Below the pieces are notes generated by a model. It did no database searches. It had not been told where the DNA came from and saw nothing but the letters and a program-made list of their open reading frames with translations. Shown piece after piece: positions 43,979-57,734 of a DNA stretch of 64,000 bases (position 1 is its first letter; each line of letters begins with the position of its first letter). The position numbers and the translations under genes are program-made. This DNA is from Eretmocerus hayati (Eukaryota; Arthropoda; Insecta; Hymenoptera; Aphelinidae), in the NCBI GenBank assembly GCA_029851415.1, contig CM056742.1, positions 153,269,121 to 153,333,120 of the forward strand, read 5' to 3'.

Positions 43979-45531
43979 TTTGTACTATGTTTCTGAAATG
44001 ATTGAGTTGTATAAATGACTTGATAGCGATTTGATATCACGGGAAGCCAAATCCAGCGATAATTGCGATAAGATAAGGCAGTACCACGCTTTACTCTTAT
44101 ATTTTATCAATAATACTGTGTGGGGTTCATGAGTAGATTATTATAGTAATTATTTGGGTAATCTCATCGGGTGGCTTTTAAATTAAAACATCAATGTTAT
44201 ATAGATTGTGAAATTTGGACTTAAATATTTCTCACTTCCCATCAAATTAGATGCGTGATCAAAACGAATGTTTAATTGGGCGTTATCGCGCAAGTTACTG
44301 GAATTATGGAAGATCAAATTGAAATTTCTAGGTTGATTTTAACAGATTTTTCGATATGATCCATGCTGCACTCCAACCGGCAATCTATATCAATTATCGA
44401 AACAGTGTCGTAACTTTTTTGAAGCTAGATCGACAGAGAGTCGTAGATTTTTTGCCGCAACTAAAATTCGTAAAGTACCACGGTATATGATATTGGATTT
44501 TCATCTCATGAGATATGCAATAAAAAATGGAATTAGCTAATGGGTGGTTCCTGGGTACATGAACTTTCGTACGCTGGTACGGAATTTGATAATGCCACCT
44601 ATTACGGTGTCATTACAACTAACTATCAACATTTTCCCATGACAATAAGGTATTTCGGGAAGATCAAAAATTTATGACCCTTCAAATTTTCGAAAAAATA
44701 CTGACCGTTGAGAATTTTATAAATAAAATTGTATAAGTTACAAAATATCTGATTATGTATAAGCAGTGATAACTTACTTGAAAAGATTTGTGTTGCAAAA
44801 AGTCACGTGAATTTTGTTAAAAGTTACCCGAAAGAGAAAGTTTGCCGAAACTGTTGTGATTCTGGTTGTCGAAAAAGTCCGAAACTGAATGTTTATAACC
44901 TCTAAATTGATCACGGGAAACATGGTTCTCGTCAAACACTTGCAGAACTTGACAGCAATAAAAAAAAACAACAATATCAAAACAACAATATCATAATCCC
45001 CAGATCACGCGAGGACCTGCACTTTTTGCACAATCTGCATAGGAGAGATTTGTCCGCTTTCAGCGATCCAACAAATTCAATAGAATAAATCGAGTGATCG
45101 TCAAGTCCATTAGAAAGTCCGAGCAATCAATTTAGTTCTGATAAATTAATCACAACTCACCTAGGTTGTTCAGCTGCCAGCTGGAATTATTATTGGATTC
45201 TTATCTCTAAAAATTCTGATGTGGAATTGCGGGTGCAGTGACCATTGGACCAGATGACCAGTCAACTGAGTCAACTGCGACTTATTATCGAAGCTTTTCA
45301 TTGGTGAATGGTGAGGTCTTTTCAGTGACAGATGGACGTAGAGAAGGGGATATTTGCAAAGATGGCTCTCGTGACTACTGCTACAGAAGATTAGAGAATG
45401 TTATTAGTCATCAATTGGCTGTTTACGAGATTGAATATCATCAGCTGGATGCGAATTGCTAACGAAATCGACCATCTGCTGCTTTGACAGTTGTGCCGCG
45501 CCCTCGTCTATTTGCCCAGGTCAACGTAGGC
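43979..45531. other. Intergenic region between APRT and STAM starts
   Basis: About 1.55 kb between divergent start codons. It presumably holds both promoters and 5' UTRs; I see no TATA box at a convincing position. The plus-strand frame 45238-45462 (74 codons) lies just before the STAM ATG and is more likely 5' UTR than a gene. The minus-strand frame 44774-44980 is unrecognised. Confidence 0.5.
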
Positions 45532-48500
45532 ATGATGGGTTTCCTTTCGAGCCCGCAGCCCTTCGACGCTGACGTCGGTGAGTCTCCTTTTGTTGTTGTC
45601 AGCTGCTCGTTTTTCCTCACCTGCTACTCTTTGTTTATCATGCCTTATCGTTCTCAAAAGAGACCTTCTGACCTTTGTAGAATGGGATGTCTTGTCTAGT
45701 TATGACAATATCAAATTTGTTTTACAACAGCCTTGTACATTACAAGATTATTGTGTTATAAGTAGTTCATAGTTCATATCAGTGAGACGAGTATGTCATT
45801 AGATTACTATTTATTATAGAAAAGGCCACTAGCCATACAAAAACCTCAGAGGACTGGGCATTGATAATGGAGATATGTGACAAAGTGGGCAACTCATCTG
45901 TTCATGCCAAAGACTGTCTACGTTCGATTGTCAAGAGACTGAATGCTCAAGACCCACACATTGTGATACTTGCCATAACTGTAAGTAAACGTGTATCATT
46001 GGCCAACATTAGAGACTGATCTTATAGAAAGCCACATCTTGATCCATTTCTTGTCACTTATGTCAATGATTGCATCAGATCCAGCAATATCAAATATCTT
46101 GGGAATGGGCTACTTGCCTACAATCATTGATTCCAATCACTCATTGTCTTCTGGATTTTATTAGTATCTGGTCCATTATGGCAGCCCTTTAACCATTCTT
46201 GATAACTTTGTTAATTTTGATCTAATACCTGGCTATGATTTCTTCTAGCTACTTGATGCCTGCTCCAGTAACTGTGGGAAAGTATTTCATCTAGAGATCG
46301 CATCAAGAGAATTTGAGAATCAATTTATAAAATTGTTGAACAACAGTCGGTCACAACCCAAAATTTATGAAAAATTGAAAGCTCTGCTTAAAAAGTGGGC
46401 AGAAGGAGATTTCAAAACGGACCCCCAATTGAATCTGATTCCCAGCCTGTACCAGAAATTGAAATTGGAGGGACATGACTTCTCTTCTCTTAATGAAACG
46501 GTGAGTTTTAGCGATTTTACATGCTTGCAGCTGCTTGATTCTCTTGAAATTGTGACTCGTAATTGTATAGTGCTCATCACCAAGGGCAATCTAATAACTC
46601 ATCCATAGGCAATTGTTAAAAAATTGGTTGCTCTGTATCATCATGTGTAAAAGACCTTTGCCTATAGTTGTGTACTAAATTTCAATTCAACAAAAATCTC
46701 TTTTCTAGACTAATTCATTCCTCAGAGTTTTTGAGCTCTGAATGATAATCGATGATAATTCAATCTCATTTGATTGATGATTTTCAGCCAAAACCTCAAA
46801 CCTATGCTTTGAGTAAAGACCCCAATGTTGTATCAAGTGCTCAAGAGGAGGAAGAAATTGCAAAAGGTAATTTTGATCAGTGAGAGATAGAAAGTAAGCT
46901 TAGATAAAAAACCTAATCACAATATTTCTGTTTCAACATTTGCAGCGATAGAATTATCACTCAAAGAAAGTACGAAACAATCGATAGTGACACAAAGCTC
47001 TCCATCATCCAAGAAAACAACTAGTCTATATCCAAATGTTCATTCTGCCTTGTCAACTCCTTCCACTTCAGAAGGAAGGAAAGTAAAAGCCTTGTATGAC
47101 TTTGAAGCTGTTGAGGACAACGAGCTCACGTTCACAGCCGGGGAAATAAGTGAGTTTTTTGTTTTGATGGATGAACACTTCTTTTTTTCTTCTGATGCAA
47201 CAGCTCATGCAATTTGTGTGTATATTTATTCCTACAGTTCACATTTTGGATGATTCTGATCCAAACTGGTGGAAGGGTAGTAACAAACGAGGTGAAGGTT
47301 TATTTCCCTCCAATTTTGTAACAGCTGATTTGACTGTTGAACCAGATTTGTGTCCAAGTAAGATAAATGTCTATCTACCATCGGTGAATAATTGAATGTT
47401 CCAGTTTTTCAAACCCAACTTTTTCAGAATTAGAGAGTAACAACAAAAAGTCCGTTCAATTCAATGAAGAAGTTGAAGTGAAAACTGTCAAGAGAGAACC
47501 TGAAGTTGTGGAAGTGGAGATTGATGAACAAAAAATGGATAGGTGCCTGAATCTTTTGCATGAAGCTGATCCTCAATCAGGCACCATGGACTCTCATGAG
47601 ATGCTCGATCTAGAAGGTAATCATCTTGCATGTAAATAATCTAAGCACACACATGATCCAGAGATCATGTATTTTAATCTCAAAACGTATTACTTGGTGA
47701 GGTGGTTTCGAAACTTGTTTCAGTCATGAAAATCAAGTGATGAATAATGTAATTTGTCTGCACAGATCAAGTTTCGGCCATGGGACCACTTATAGATACA
47801 GCTCTTGAGAAGGTTGATAAGCAGCACGCAATGCTCACGCAGTTGAGCTCCGATTTAGTCGATGCCATGAATTTGTATCATACACTGATGCGAGAGCCAG
47901 CTATATCAAGTTACACTCTTCCCAAGATGCCGCCTCAACAAATGGTTTATCCTTATCCACATCCTCAAGGGATGCATCCTCAGGGTATTCATCCACAGGC
48001 AGGAATTCCGCAAGGACATCATCATATTCAAAGCACGCATCCTCAAGCTATGCATCCTCCAGGCATGCCTCCTCAGGTTGCTCACTCTCAAACAATTCAC
48101 ACTAATCAAACGCAACCACACGTATCACACATGCAAGCTGCTCATCCATCAGCAGCTCATCTCCAAGGACAACAGCCACAGACAGTACATCCTCAGAGCC
48201 CACATCTTCAAGGAGCACCTCCACATGTAAGATTGTTCTGATATTATTAAACCTTAATCGCTTGTAAGGATGAACAGTTTCATGAAAATTTCATCACAGC
48301 TCTACAATGGAATAACGCCTGGCGCACACGCTCAAATGATTTCGCAGCAGCGGTTCGCTACAAATACACAGCCAACTCCTGAAATGATGAACTCTTCGCA
48401 AGGCTCTACTAGTTTACCGATTATGACTCAACCTCATAACTTTCATATGCCATCAGGACTTCGTCAAATACCTCCCGAAGTTCGACAAGAATCTCAACAA

Positions 48501-49154
48501 ACCTCTGAAAATAATACTCCTTATTCGCACCAAGGGTAAATATCTTTTATATTTCAAAGTTGCTACTTTATTTTGTATCTGTTCTGGGAGTTCTCATAAA
48601 ATAAAAATGTAAATTTTCGAGAGATTGGGTGCATGTCGTAATTTCTATGGATAACAGCTCATCGAAACGTATTTTTATCTCTTAGATATAAGATGAGACT
48701 TTCAAATGGCCCTTAACTTAAAGGCTAAGTTTGCAGTGAGATGATGGGTGATGGTTGGAAAAAAGATATTGTAGTGCAAGCTGTGTGGTGTAATTTTGCA
48801 TGAGAAAAAAGGAATGGTGTTGGATTTGTACTTGATACCCTTCAGTGTGCTCTTCTTTCTTAGTCTTGTTCATCCTAATATTTCTTTCGCTGCATAATAC
48901 TTTGCTGTAGCTAGTGGATGATGAGTAAGTTGATTGAAAGTACATTTTACTACTCAATGGCTTCAGTAATTCTTAATGACCACCGTTTTTCACTCTGTGA
49001 AATCGTTAAGAATGGTGTCTCAATAACAAATTATAACAGATTTCCAGTGCAAACCAGTTCCAGTCTGCCAGTGTCGTACATACACGTACCCTCTGGTCAA
49101 CACATTAGCCAACAACAGCAATTTGCTGCACCAAACGGTCAACGTATGATGTAA
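45532..49154 (+). CDS. STAM: Signal transducing adaptor molecule (ESCRT-0)
   Basis: Ten exons: 45532-45577, 45820-45980, 46249-46500, 46788-46866, 46946-47149, 47238-47357, 47428-47616, 47766-48226, 48300-48535 and 49040-49154. All phases agree and give 620 residues. With Hrs, STAM forms ESCRT-0, which binds ubiquitinated cargo on early endosomes. Domains seen: VHS, residues about 6-145 ([40 protein letters not shown]); UIM about 171-187 ([15 protein letters not shown]); SH3 about 223-283 ([42 protein letters not shown]); GAT/coiled coil about 330-400 ([19 protein letters not shown]). Residues about 412-503 are a His/Pro/Gln/Met-rich repeat, and the C-terminus is Gln-rich and disordered. A second in-frame ATG lies at 45535. 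A 504-base intron precedes the last exon. Confidence 0.95.
47940..48226 (+). repeat. HPQG-type repeat within STAM exon 8
   Basis: The DNA repeats units close to CATCCTCAAGG or CATCCACAGG in frame, encoding HPQG, HPQA, HLQG and HSQT-like tetrads for about 90 residues. This is an in-frame expansion in the linker after the GAT/coiled-coil region; vertebrate STAM has a Pro/Gln/Tyr-rich but not His-rich tail here. Confidence 0.7.
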
Positions 49155-51400
49155 ATTTGTAAAAGAGACGAAGCCAGACAATGCCTCCTTGAATCCTGTT
49201 AAAGAAGAAAGAAATCACCTTGTGCTATTCAAATTTTTGTGTATAGTATCGTTCTAATATTCACGTACGTAAATTACTGCTTGCTGTCGCAAAAATCGAA
49301 GGTCACGTGACTTTGTAGTGACTGGGTGATTGATCTACATAGTGGTAGTAACATATTTTGCAAAAGAAATTTCGGAAAATTTTGCTTGATAGTCAGACAT
49401 TATACAAAATGGGATCGGGAAAATTGGAATAACAACGATAATTGTGCTCACTTGTTATTTGATTTGGAAGAAAATCGGCTGAGCTATTGTTGCATTGCAT
49501 TTCCACATTATATTTTTATGCTACATTACTGATTACGGGCTGAATACTTGTAGATAGATTCTCGTTACATCCTTCAAAGGTGTATATATCTTTCTCTATT
49601 CTCAAAATTATTTCTTCGTATTAGTATCTATTTGCGAGGATGTCACTGGTGTATTAATTAACTATTGTTGAACAAATGAGAATTCAGTAACAAACAAAGT
49701 GATATGAGTAGTAGAAAGATCTAATGATCTTGCGTGAATTTTTTTAGTGAGTCCAAGTTAAGAAATCCCTGATAGTTACATTGAAGTGGTTCTATCACAG
49801 GATGCTCAGCTCGATGCCCAGGATTGAGAATCTTTGAGATTTATCGTTCTATCTTGCTAATCCGTTTTGAGCTCAAAATAATTTTAGCATGGTGAATCAA
49901 TGAAGCCTCATCCGTTTTCGACTGTGGCAATTATTTGAACTAACAGTATATTGGTGCCGTAAGGAGGAAATCAATGAACAAGGAATCTAATAAGTCTTTT
50001 CTAGTTTTTTACTCGTAGAACAAGAAAACGGGATCTGTATACTGCATTTTGTCAAACGTACTCATGACTGACGATCTTGCCATGTGCAACTATTTCTTAT
50101 CTCAATGATGTTTTCACCAGATAATGGGATTGTACTGTGTAAATTTGCATCGTTTGCAAACTTATAGGAGAGAAAAGTAGCTCAGACACAGCATGTTCAT
50201 TTGAGGAAGAGTCTTGATTTTAATTGCTGTAAATAATTCTGGTTGGTTTTAGGTAGGTGTGTTGCTTAATTGCAGGAAATAATAGAAATGAAGAGAAAAA
50301 GCACGATGAGTGAGCATACGTTGTATCTAATTTTGAAAAGTTTTACACATATTCTATGATAAGTTTGAGTGCAATGTGTAAGAGTCCATAAAAAAATATC
50401 TAATAGAGAGAGGGTATTGGTCACTGTTTGACCTTGGATGAGATACTCGAAAAGTTATTCTCTTGTTTTTTTTGTTTACTTTTTTTTATTGATCTAGTAG
50501 TTGCATTTGAGTCATACTCAGCAACACGTTCATGAAACGTAGGAAAAATACAACAGGAGCCTATTCGGCTACAGTGTAAGCTGCGGGTTCGGCGTAGCGT
50601 TGGCGTAGTTCACTAGATGACTGTGTTCAGGGTGCATTTTTAACATGGGAAAATCGGTCTGAACATTGCCGTTTAGAAGAGTTTTACAATGTAAAAGGCA
50701 TGTGATGCGCCAACGCTGGTTCGGCGGCAATTTCATCAACCAAAAAAATGACAGTATGCCTAATCTCAAATCATGAGAAAATCGTGATGGCTAACGTTTT
50801 TGGATATTTAAATCGTCATAGGGGTGAAATATCCCCACTACTTTTTTCGATTTGTAAATTAAGCTACAGGATGAGAATTCATTACGAGAATGCGAGGCTT
50901 TGAGTGAAGAAGTGAATGTATGATTGATGATGTGCTTTAATGAAACAAGAACAATGTCATACCTAATCTTGTATACGTTACGTTATCATTAAACTATGAT
51001 TATTTACTTAGAACTGGATCACCCTTTTTTCTTATAGTATTCCTAATATTTTCCGCTGTGACCACTGGTACATACAACATTGTTGATGGATTTTATCAAC
51101 GCGGTTTAGCATGACTTTTTCTGAACTATCTTTTGTATTATCAATTGAACCCAATCATGAGTAGTTCCAAGGTCATCTAAACACATTCTCAACCAGTCCT
51201 CGAAAACTCTGGCGCAAGGTTGAGCGAACCGTCGAGTTGGTTGGAAGTGTCCGTCCTGAATGAAGACACGAATCTACTGGTGTAGAATTCAAATTTTAGA
51301 ACAAAATACGTTATTTACTTCCAAAGTTCCACGGGTTTCGTGAAAATGACCCCAAAACTCACCTTGGAGGTGTTTTTGAGAAGTTCGTACACATCAAGAT
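49155..51400. other. STAM 3' flank; no further gene seen
   Basis: This probably includes the STAM 3' UTR in its first few hundred bases. Frames at 49326-49532 (plus) and 50569-50769 (minus) are short and unrecognised. I see no coding signal or repeat structure. Confidence 0.4.
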
Positions 51401-51419
51401 CCGCATTTGAGTATTGAGT

Positions 51420-51590
51420 CGCCGTGCATGTTGAAGTTTGTTCACAAAAAGTTCCAAATCTGTTCCAATTTGAGCTAAACGACGAGTTATCCAGGCCTTA
51501 TAATCATCGAACTTGGCCTGGATAACTCTTCGTTCAGCCCAAATAGGAAAAGATTTTGAGATTTTTGTAAACGAAAATGTGCCTGTTGGG
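51420..51590. repeat. Imperfect inverted repeat with a perfect 14-bp core
   Basis: GAGTTATCCAGGCC (51484-51497) and GGCCTGGATAACTC (51515-51528) are perfect inverted copies 17 bases apart. Similarity continues outward with mismatches (CCAATTTGAGCTAAACGA against TCGTTCAGCCCAAATAGG). This looks like a foldback element; it could also resemble a miRNA precursor, but the arms are too long and AT-rich to favour that. Confidence 0.55.
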
Positions 51591-51599
51591 TTAGGAAGG

Positions 51600-53160
51600 A
51601 CCCGCGTGCAAGTTATTCTCGTTCATCTCCGATGCTCGTGCGATTGGTGATAAATGACGAGCTGACCACCAAGGTTTAGACAAGAACTCGTGTCAAATTT
51701 CGTATCGTCGAAATGTTGAGTTATATGTAAATGAAAAATAATTCCCGGGTTGCACGGCGACCGCATCGCCCTTAACTATGAGATAGCGGAATAAAAATAC
51801 CTTACACGCGTTGTTCATGCAAAAAAATGAAAGAAGAGACTGGGGATTTTCTGATTTTCCGTGGCTATTTTTTCTTATTTCTCGAGTCTGTAATAATGTA
51901 AAGAATTGTTTCTCGATCTCGCAATCTTTATCGTTGATCCCTCGAGAGCTTGCAAAGGAATCATTTTATGAAAAAAAATTCTGAAGATTCTTTCACGATT
52001 TAAAAGAAATCTCCTGCGGAATTTCCCTATTTCCTCTAAATTGCCAGAGATTACTCTATGTATTTTTCGTTTCCAATAATTGTAGTCACACGATATTTTC
52101 TTTCTCATCCGAAACCAAAGCACAATTGATCGATGATCGATTTTCAAAACTCATAGAAGTGCCCACGAGTGCACATACAGTTTTCTATGAATATTTTCAT
52201 TCCGAGTTAAGATAGAAGAACCATGATATCCAGTCAACTGAATATCTCTCGCCCAATGAAGGCGCTTTTTGCAAGAAATATCTTCTTATGAGTTGGAAAA
52301 GAATTACAAAAAATTACTTGATAATTTTTTTGATCCAATGGACGTCTTGTAAGTTGCAAAAGAGACTGTAAAGGGATAGTCGCAAAATCTACCCCTTTTC
52401 AAAGTAGAGTCTCAAATTTTTTGCCTGGAAAAATTCTAACTTTGCTCACGATTCTGAGTCATGAATCGACACGTTACTGATTGGAATGGATTAGACGTCT
52501 ACGAGCTTCTGAAAAACAGTTCAAAACCGATTCCAGCACCTAAGTACTCATGAAAGCTCGAAGAGAGATGCGAGCAGTTATTGATATAGTGTTGATTGTT
52601 GTTGAAGGTCATCAAAATCATAGGGGACGAAATAATGTAAGAGTTGGGAGGAAAAATCGAAACCCTATTCGTATTCTGTGTCATTACGTCGGGTATAGAC
52701 GAGACAATTACCTACTTCTACTCTGTAGGATGTATATCCAGATCAAGGCGCTCATGATGTTTCTGGACTATGAATGGAAACCAAGTCAAGATTCACGTAA
52801 TTCCAAATTCTACAGTCGACACAACTGAACACATTCACTTCAAAGGCACTTTATTTCAATTTTTCGTTGATAATGATCTCCGCTTTTACTCTCCGATTGG
52901 TGCATCTGAATATAGGGGTGAAATTTTGTCTAAATTGTTATTTAAAACTTTGGAAAACCAAACTACTAAAAGATTAGCAATTAAAAATATTTCTCGAGCG
53001 GATATGAATCAGGAGATATTGAATTGTGACAAAAGTTATGAGGCTTATCGCGGTGAACATGTTGAAATTTGATGCTAAATTATCTCGGTATAAAGTATAT
53101 TGACCAGGATATCATCATCAAATTATTCATAGACTAACTATAGATTCATAATAGATAACA
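51600..53160. other. No supported gene
   Basis: Two overlapping plus-strand frames (52550-52828 and 52770-53072) translate to protein-like sequence, the second with FFVDNDLRFYSPIGASEYRG, and a possible acceptor lies at about 52729. They are in different frames, match nothing I recognise, and are of a length expected by chance here. Confidence 0.3.
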
Positions 53161-53161
53161 T

Positions 53162-54011
53162 TACCGTCCAGTGGGGTAAGTTTAAACCGCAGGGGTAACT
53201 TTGGAACATTCGAGTGAAACTTTGTATATTTCCGCTTCCTAAATACCAGGTACCTCTTCGCTTCTAGTACCACTTTTGCTCATTAGTGGCATGTGCGGGG
53301 AATATTTTGCGGCGATGTGGAAAACTCGATCAGCTGTGTATTCGTTTATAACGATTTTTTCCGAAAAGATAATTTTGGAGCGAAAAAATTGCTCCAAACA
53401 ATCGGTATTGTTTGAGCACTTCCAGGTCAAATTCAAGCTAATGACATGAGCAGATTTTACCAAACCATACCAATACCTTGAAGATTTCATCGTTCGAACG
53501 GTGTATATTCACCCTGACTCAATTTGGTAGTGAATTTGTACTGAAAATACTAAAAAGTTTTTCTCGCAAACCGGGATAACTTTGGAACATTTGAATTGGA
53601 AAGTACATGCTTTTGTTAGGAATGGGGTAACAACACTTCATGACATGATTGAGCTTCAGGATGCGCACAATGAGGTTCAAAAGTCTTCTCCATGAAATCT
53701 ACCTTGACACATGGAAGCTCCGTAATGGCACTGAAGGCATAGTAGATCGCATTCTGAATGTTTAGGGGAATAAATACAGAGCCGTACAATAAAACAATGT
53801 CGAAAGTTGTCACTTTGACTGTTCCAAAGTTATCCCAATAATGGGGGGGGGGGGGGGGGAGGTCAGGAGACTTCAACACTCCTCAATCGAAAGCTGGAAC
53901 TGTAAACTTTCGATTGATCCATTGTACTATGGCTGTAAGACTTGAAAGTTTATAGAGTAATTCCTATCAAAAATGATCTAAAGTATTTCAAAGTTACCCC
54001 ATTCGACGGTA
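53162..54011. mobile_element. TIR element with TACCGTC ends (about 850 bp)
   Basis: The left end TACCGTCCAGTGGGGTAAG answers, on the minus strand, to TACCGTCGAATGGGGTAACT at the right end (54011-53992). The internal word GGGGTAACTTTGGAAC recurs near 53,192, 53,574 and, inverted, 53,821. The termini and possible TA target suggest a Tc1/mariner-like non-autonomous element, but I cannot confirm that. A G-run of about 17 occurs at 53843-53859. No transposase remnant seen. Confidence 0.6.
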
Positions 54012-54096
54012 CATAATATAACGATGTAATCGAGGAGGTACCGACGGTGTTGTGCAGTCGGGACAAAGTTTTTGACAATACTCTCATATACACTAC

Positions 54097-54697
54097 CGCT
54101 TAATATCTCGGACTCAATGAGTCGAAGGGCAATTTTGAAAAAAGCATATCATAATGCAGAAAAAATTCCAACTTTTTTAATGGTTTGGATGAGTTTCATG
54201 AATTATCTCGGAGGTACTAGATGCTGGTCAAAAGTGAGACAATTTTCAAAATTTTCACTTTTATTGAGACACCTGCATTTTTGTTGCAAATAAAGATACG
54301 GCAGTTCTGCAAACTCGGCATCTTGGAGAGCGGACAAAATGCTATGTGTAGTTATCATTAGATTATTCTTTACGTTCCTCGCGTGAGGACGAATAATACT
54401 ATGAAAATACTCAAAACGGTGGTTTTCCACCAAAAACGGCAGCTAAAACCGCGAAAAACTATCATTCTAGGCATTTTGAAAGCTTGTACGCTGGCACACG
54501 TGGAACGTTGAAAATAATCAAAATGTAGCTGCGCATAGCATTTTTCTGCTCTCAAAGACGCTCTTAGAACATTTTTCTGAAAATTTTTTTTGCATTCTGT
54601 ATTTTTTGCGAGAGTGTCGTGGAAAATAAAAAGTGACTGAAGAGAGATGAAGTTTTATAGAATTGCCCTATGATGCATAGAGTCCGAGATATCGCTA
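54097..54697. mobile_element. Foldback element (about 600 bp)
   Basis: TATCTCGGACTCAATGAGTC near 54104 is answered on the minus strand by TATCTCGGACTCTATGCATC near 54693, and AGGGCAATT follows in both arms. Other parts of the arms are diverged. It lies directly after the TACCGTC element. Confidence 0.55.
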
Positions 54698-54699
54698 TT

Positions 54700-57600
54700 T
54701 GGAATGAGGGTGATGATGCGTTCACCGTTCACGAATTTATGAGCGATTAGTGTTAATACATACATTCAAGTCTGTTGGTGACACCGCAGGTTAGGTATAT
54801 CGGTGAGAAATAAAATTACTACAAAGAGGTTCTAAAGATAAAGGATTTACATTCTGGAGCAAGGAAATGATAAAACTGATTTCGAAAACGAAAATCTCAA
54901 CCCCTGTATTGGAAAAGATTTTTTCGGATTTTTCTGATAAATCGTAACATGGAATATCGATAATCTTTATTTGGCTCAAAAAGTTACCAGCTTGTTCAAA
55001 TATCTAACAAATATTTGCTAATGATCAAAATCAGCTATTTGTTCAAAATTTTTTATTATTGTAATCCTGAAATTGGAGACACATCTGCGCCCTCATTTTT
55101 ACAGCACGTGTTTTCATTTCAGATCATTCAATTGACTAACAAATCTACGGAAAAATGTCATATACAGCATAGTTCAGCGTTTTTGCTACGCAATTATCCA
55201 GTCGATTGATCTCGACACAGATGCATTTTCAATACCAAACATGATAAAGTTTATGAGGTCAATGCTCTATTCGAAACTTGCGACGATGACAGCTCATAAG
55301 CTTTTCGAGCCTATAGGTGCATGAACTTTGCATTGAAGAATTGAGGCTGCACAAAACATGCCAAGATCGAGTTCGACTAATTAACAACGATTCGCTGTCA
55401 CAATTTCTATAGCTAGAGCATTGATAATTGATAAAAACAACTCCACTCGACTGCAATTTGCTTTTAAATCGATGAAATATACCCCTCAAGCATAGAAATT
55501 GCCCTTCATCACTATTATTTCATTATTTAGACCTGAATCCGCCTTATTTCTTACTTTTTCTGATTGATGGTTTCTATAAGATCTAGTTTTTCAAATGTCA
55601 ATGTAATTTTTCTTGATAGTCCCTCAAGATCAAGAATATTTCCATTGATATCTCAATTTGCCTCAGTATAGATCTATAAGATTGCAACGACAGCACCATT
55701 TATACTCACATTACTTTTTTCGACGTTTGAGCATTTGTATCGCTACTTCTCTTCATTCGCGATGAACTTGTAACGTTGAAAAATTCAGCGATATTGCTCA
55801 AAATGGGTCGCAACAGTTTTCGCTTCCATAACATCAATAAAAACCATTTTTTACCATTTAGTTAAAGAAGCATTTGATCTGAGCACTTTCGTCAATTTTT
55901 TGGAATTCCTGATTCCTTTTTTTCACTGTCGTCGAAATCTTTTTGGTTGCAGATTTTACCTTGTCTTCGATTTCAAGAGCATAATGCAAGTGTTAGTCGC
56001 AGTTATCTGGAGTTTTGAGCTATCTTTTTTTCTTTTTTTTATAAGTTTGGGTTAAATTATGTAAGGTTGTTGTGATACTTTTGATTTTATGGTTCTTGAT
56101 TCGGACAAAATATTTGAAAAAAAGAACAACTTTATTCTAAAAAGGAAAAAATTCTTCAGGCAATCCCTTGTCCGTGTTACAGTATGTTTACATACCAGTT
56201 TCAACGGGATCGATTTAGTCCAAAGTGGGCAAAATTTTCTCTAGATTTGAGGAGTTGTAGAAGCTCAAAAGAAGTCTACGGATACCGTTTGGAATAGACG
56301 GAGACGACAACCAACAGATTAATCGGAATAGACCATTTTCTTCCTCTTAATGGCGCCAAATTAGAGTGCGGGTGCATATATCAAAAGTTGAATGTGTAAG
56401 CACATCCAAAAAACAAACTGCGAGAATCGAAAACTCTGGTGAAACGTATTTTTTTGTTGTTTGATAGAGACTCTGATTTAATGAGCCAAGGGGGGTTGGA
56501 TATATGTTTGTGTAAACTGAAATTTCAAAAGGCGCCCGTGGTCTTCGAATTCAACTTATTAATCTGGCTTTATAAATATCATAATGCACGACCGAGTGTG
56601 ATGTATATAGTTTCTACTGAAATATCTCTTCTGAATCGCCATTCGTACCTCGTTTGCTCTTCATTTCTTCCATTCATCGAATCAGAAACTGGTATTAAAT
56701 CTTTTCAACTCAATAAGTCAAGTATAAACAATAGAAATCTGCATATTTACATTAGAGTTGTCAGATATACAGTTCAATATCTAAGGCTTAAAATCAAGGA
56801 ATGCGTTCATTCAAAAATAAGTTATGGTTATCGGGTGAAATGGAAGGATGAGCTATTTTAAATTCTTGTAAACAACCGAGCCCGGGCAAAAAACTAGAGA
56901 GTTATACCTCCTCAAGGACGTGAAACACAAATTTTTACTTCATCGATGTCTGGGCTCTATCTACTATAAATTTACAAATGGTGTTAACTCATAAAAGAAG
57001 ATATTCAAACTCGAGAGACGGATGAGAGCATCGCCATGTGTAGGATACCTTTTTAACAAAAAGATAGTGGTGTGAAAATTCTTCACATTATTTGAGCAAA
57101 TGGCGCCACCGCATTTTACAATCAAGTATTTTTTCAACAGACTTCTAAAAATTCTCAGGTTGATAACATGCATCCCATAAATTCAAGATCACTTCAAGTA
57201 TTGATGTTTCTAACCAATCCACAATCGCAAATTCTTGGATATGGAAGACGTTTTTCTAACATTCAAATCAAACTTCACCAGTCTTATGAAAATGGGGGGG
57301 GGGGGGGAGAGGGAGGACATAATTGCGATTTTGACTATTTTTAGTTTCTGCTTTTTTCTTCGTTGCAATAACGAGACTGGCCCACAGTGTCGTCATCACA
57401 GTTTGATCCATTCCTTGGATCTACCGCGATTTTGAGAACTTCCCTAGGTTTTTCTGATGTGGCTGAAAACAATGGTCATCAATTGTTACAAATAGCCGAA
57501 AATAATTTTCTATTATACTGAATAATTTGAGTGAATGAGTCAAAAAGAGCATGGTATTGTAAGGCATGCATCTATAGAAGCTTCGTAGTAATAATGCGAG

Positions 57601-57734
57601 TAAATAATGAGTTCTCCACTGACCAATTATTTATCCGAGTGGAAAGCCCGATCTGGAAAAGACAGAATAATTATGCACCTTTAGGCACAGATACAACGAA
57701 ATCTTCATTATGAATGCGATATATTTGCTAGAAT
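54700..57734. other. No supported gene
   Basis: The longest frame, 56439-56861 (140 codons, GTG start), has no motif I recognise. A G-run of about 14 lies at 57294-57307. No splice-consistent exon set is apparent. Confidence 0.35.

Noticed and set aside
45238..45462. 74-codon ORF upstream of STAM as an independent gene
   Set aside because: Directly precedes the STAM start and is more likely 5' UTR or promoter; no domain and no splice support.
52770..53072. 100-codon ORF with protein-like composition
   Set aside because: Several frames of this length are expected in the window; the upstream continuation needs a frameshift and no family was recognised.
56439..56861. 140-codon frame as a gene
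   Set aside because: GTG start, no motif, and length only marginally above chance expectation.
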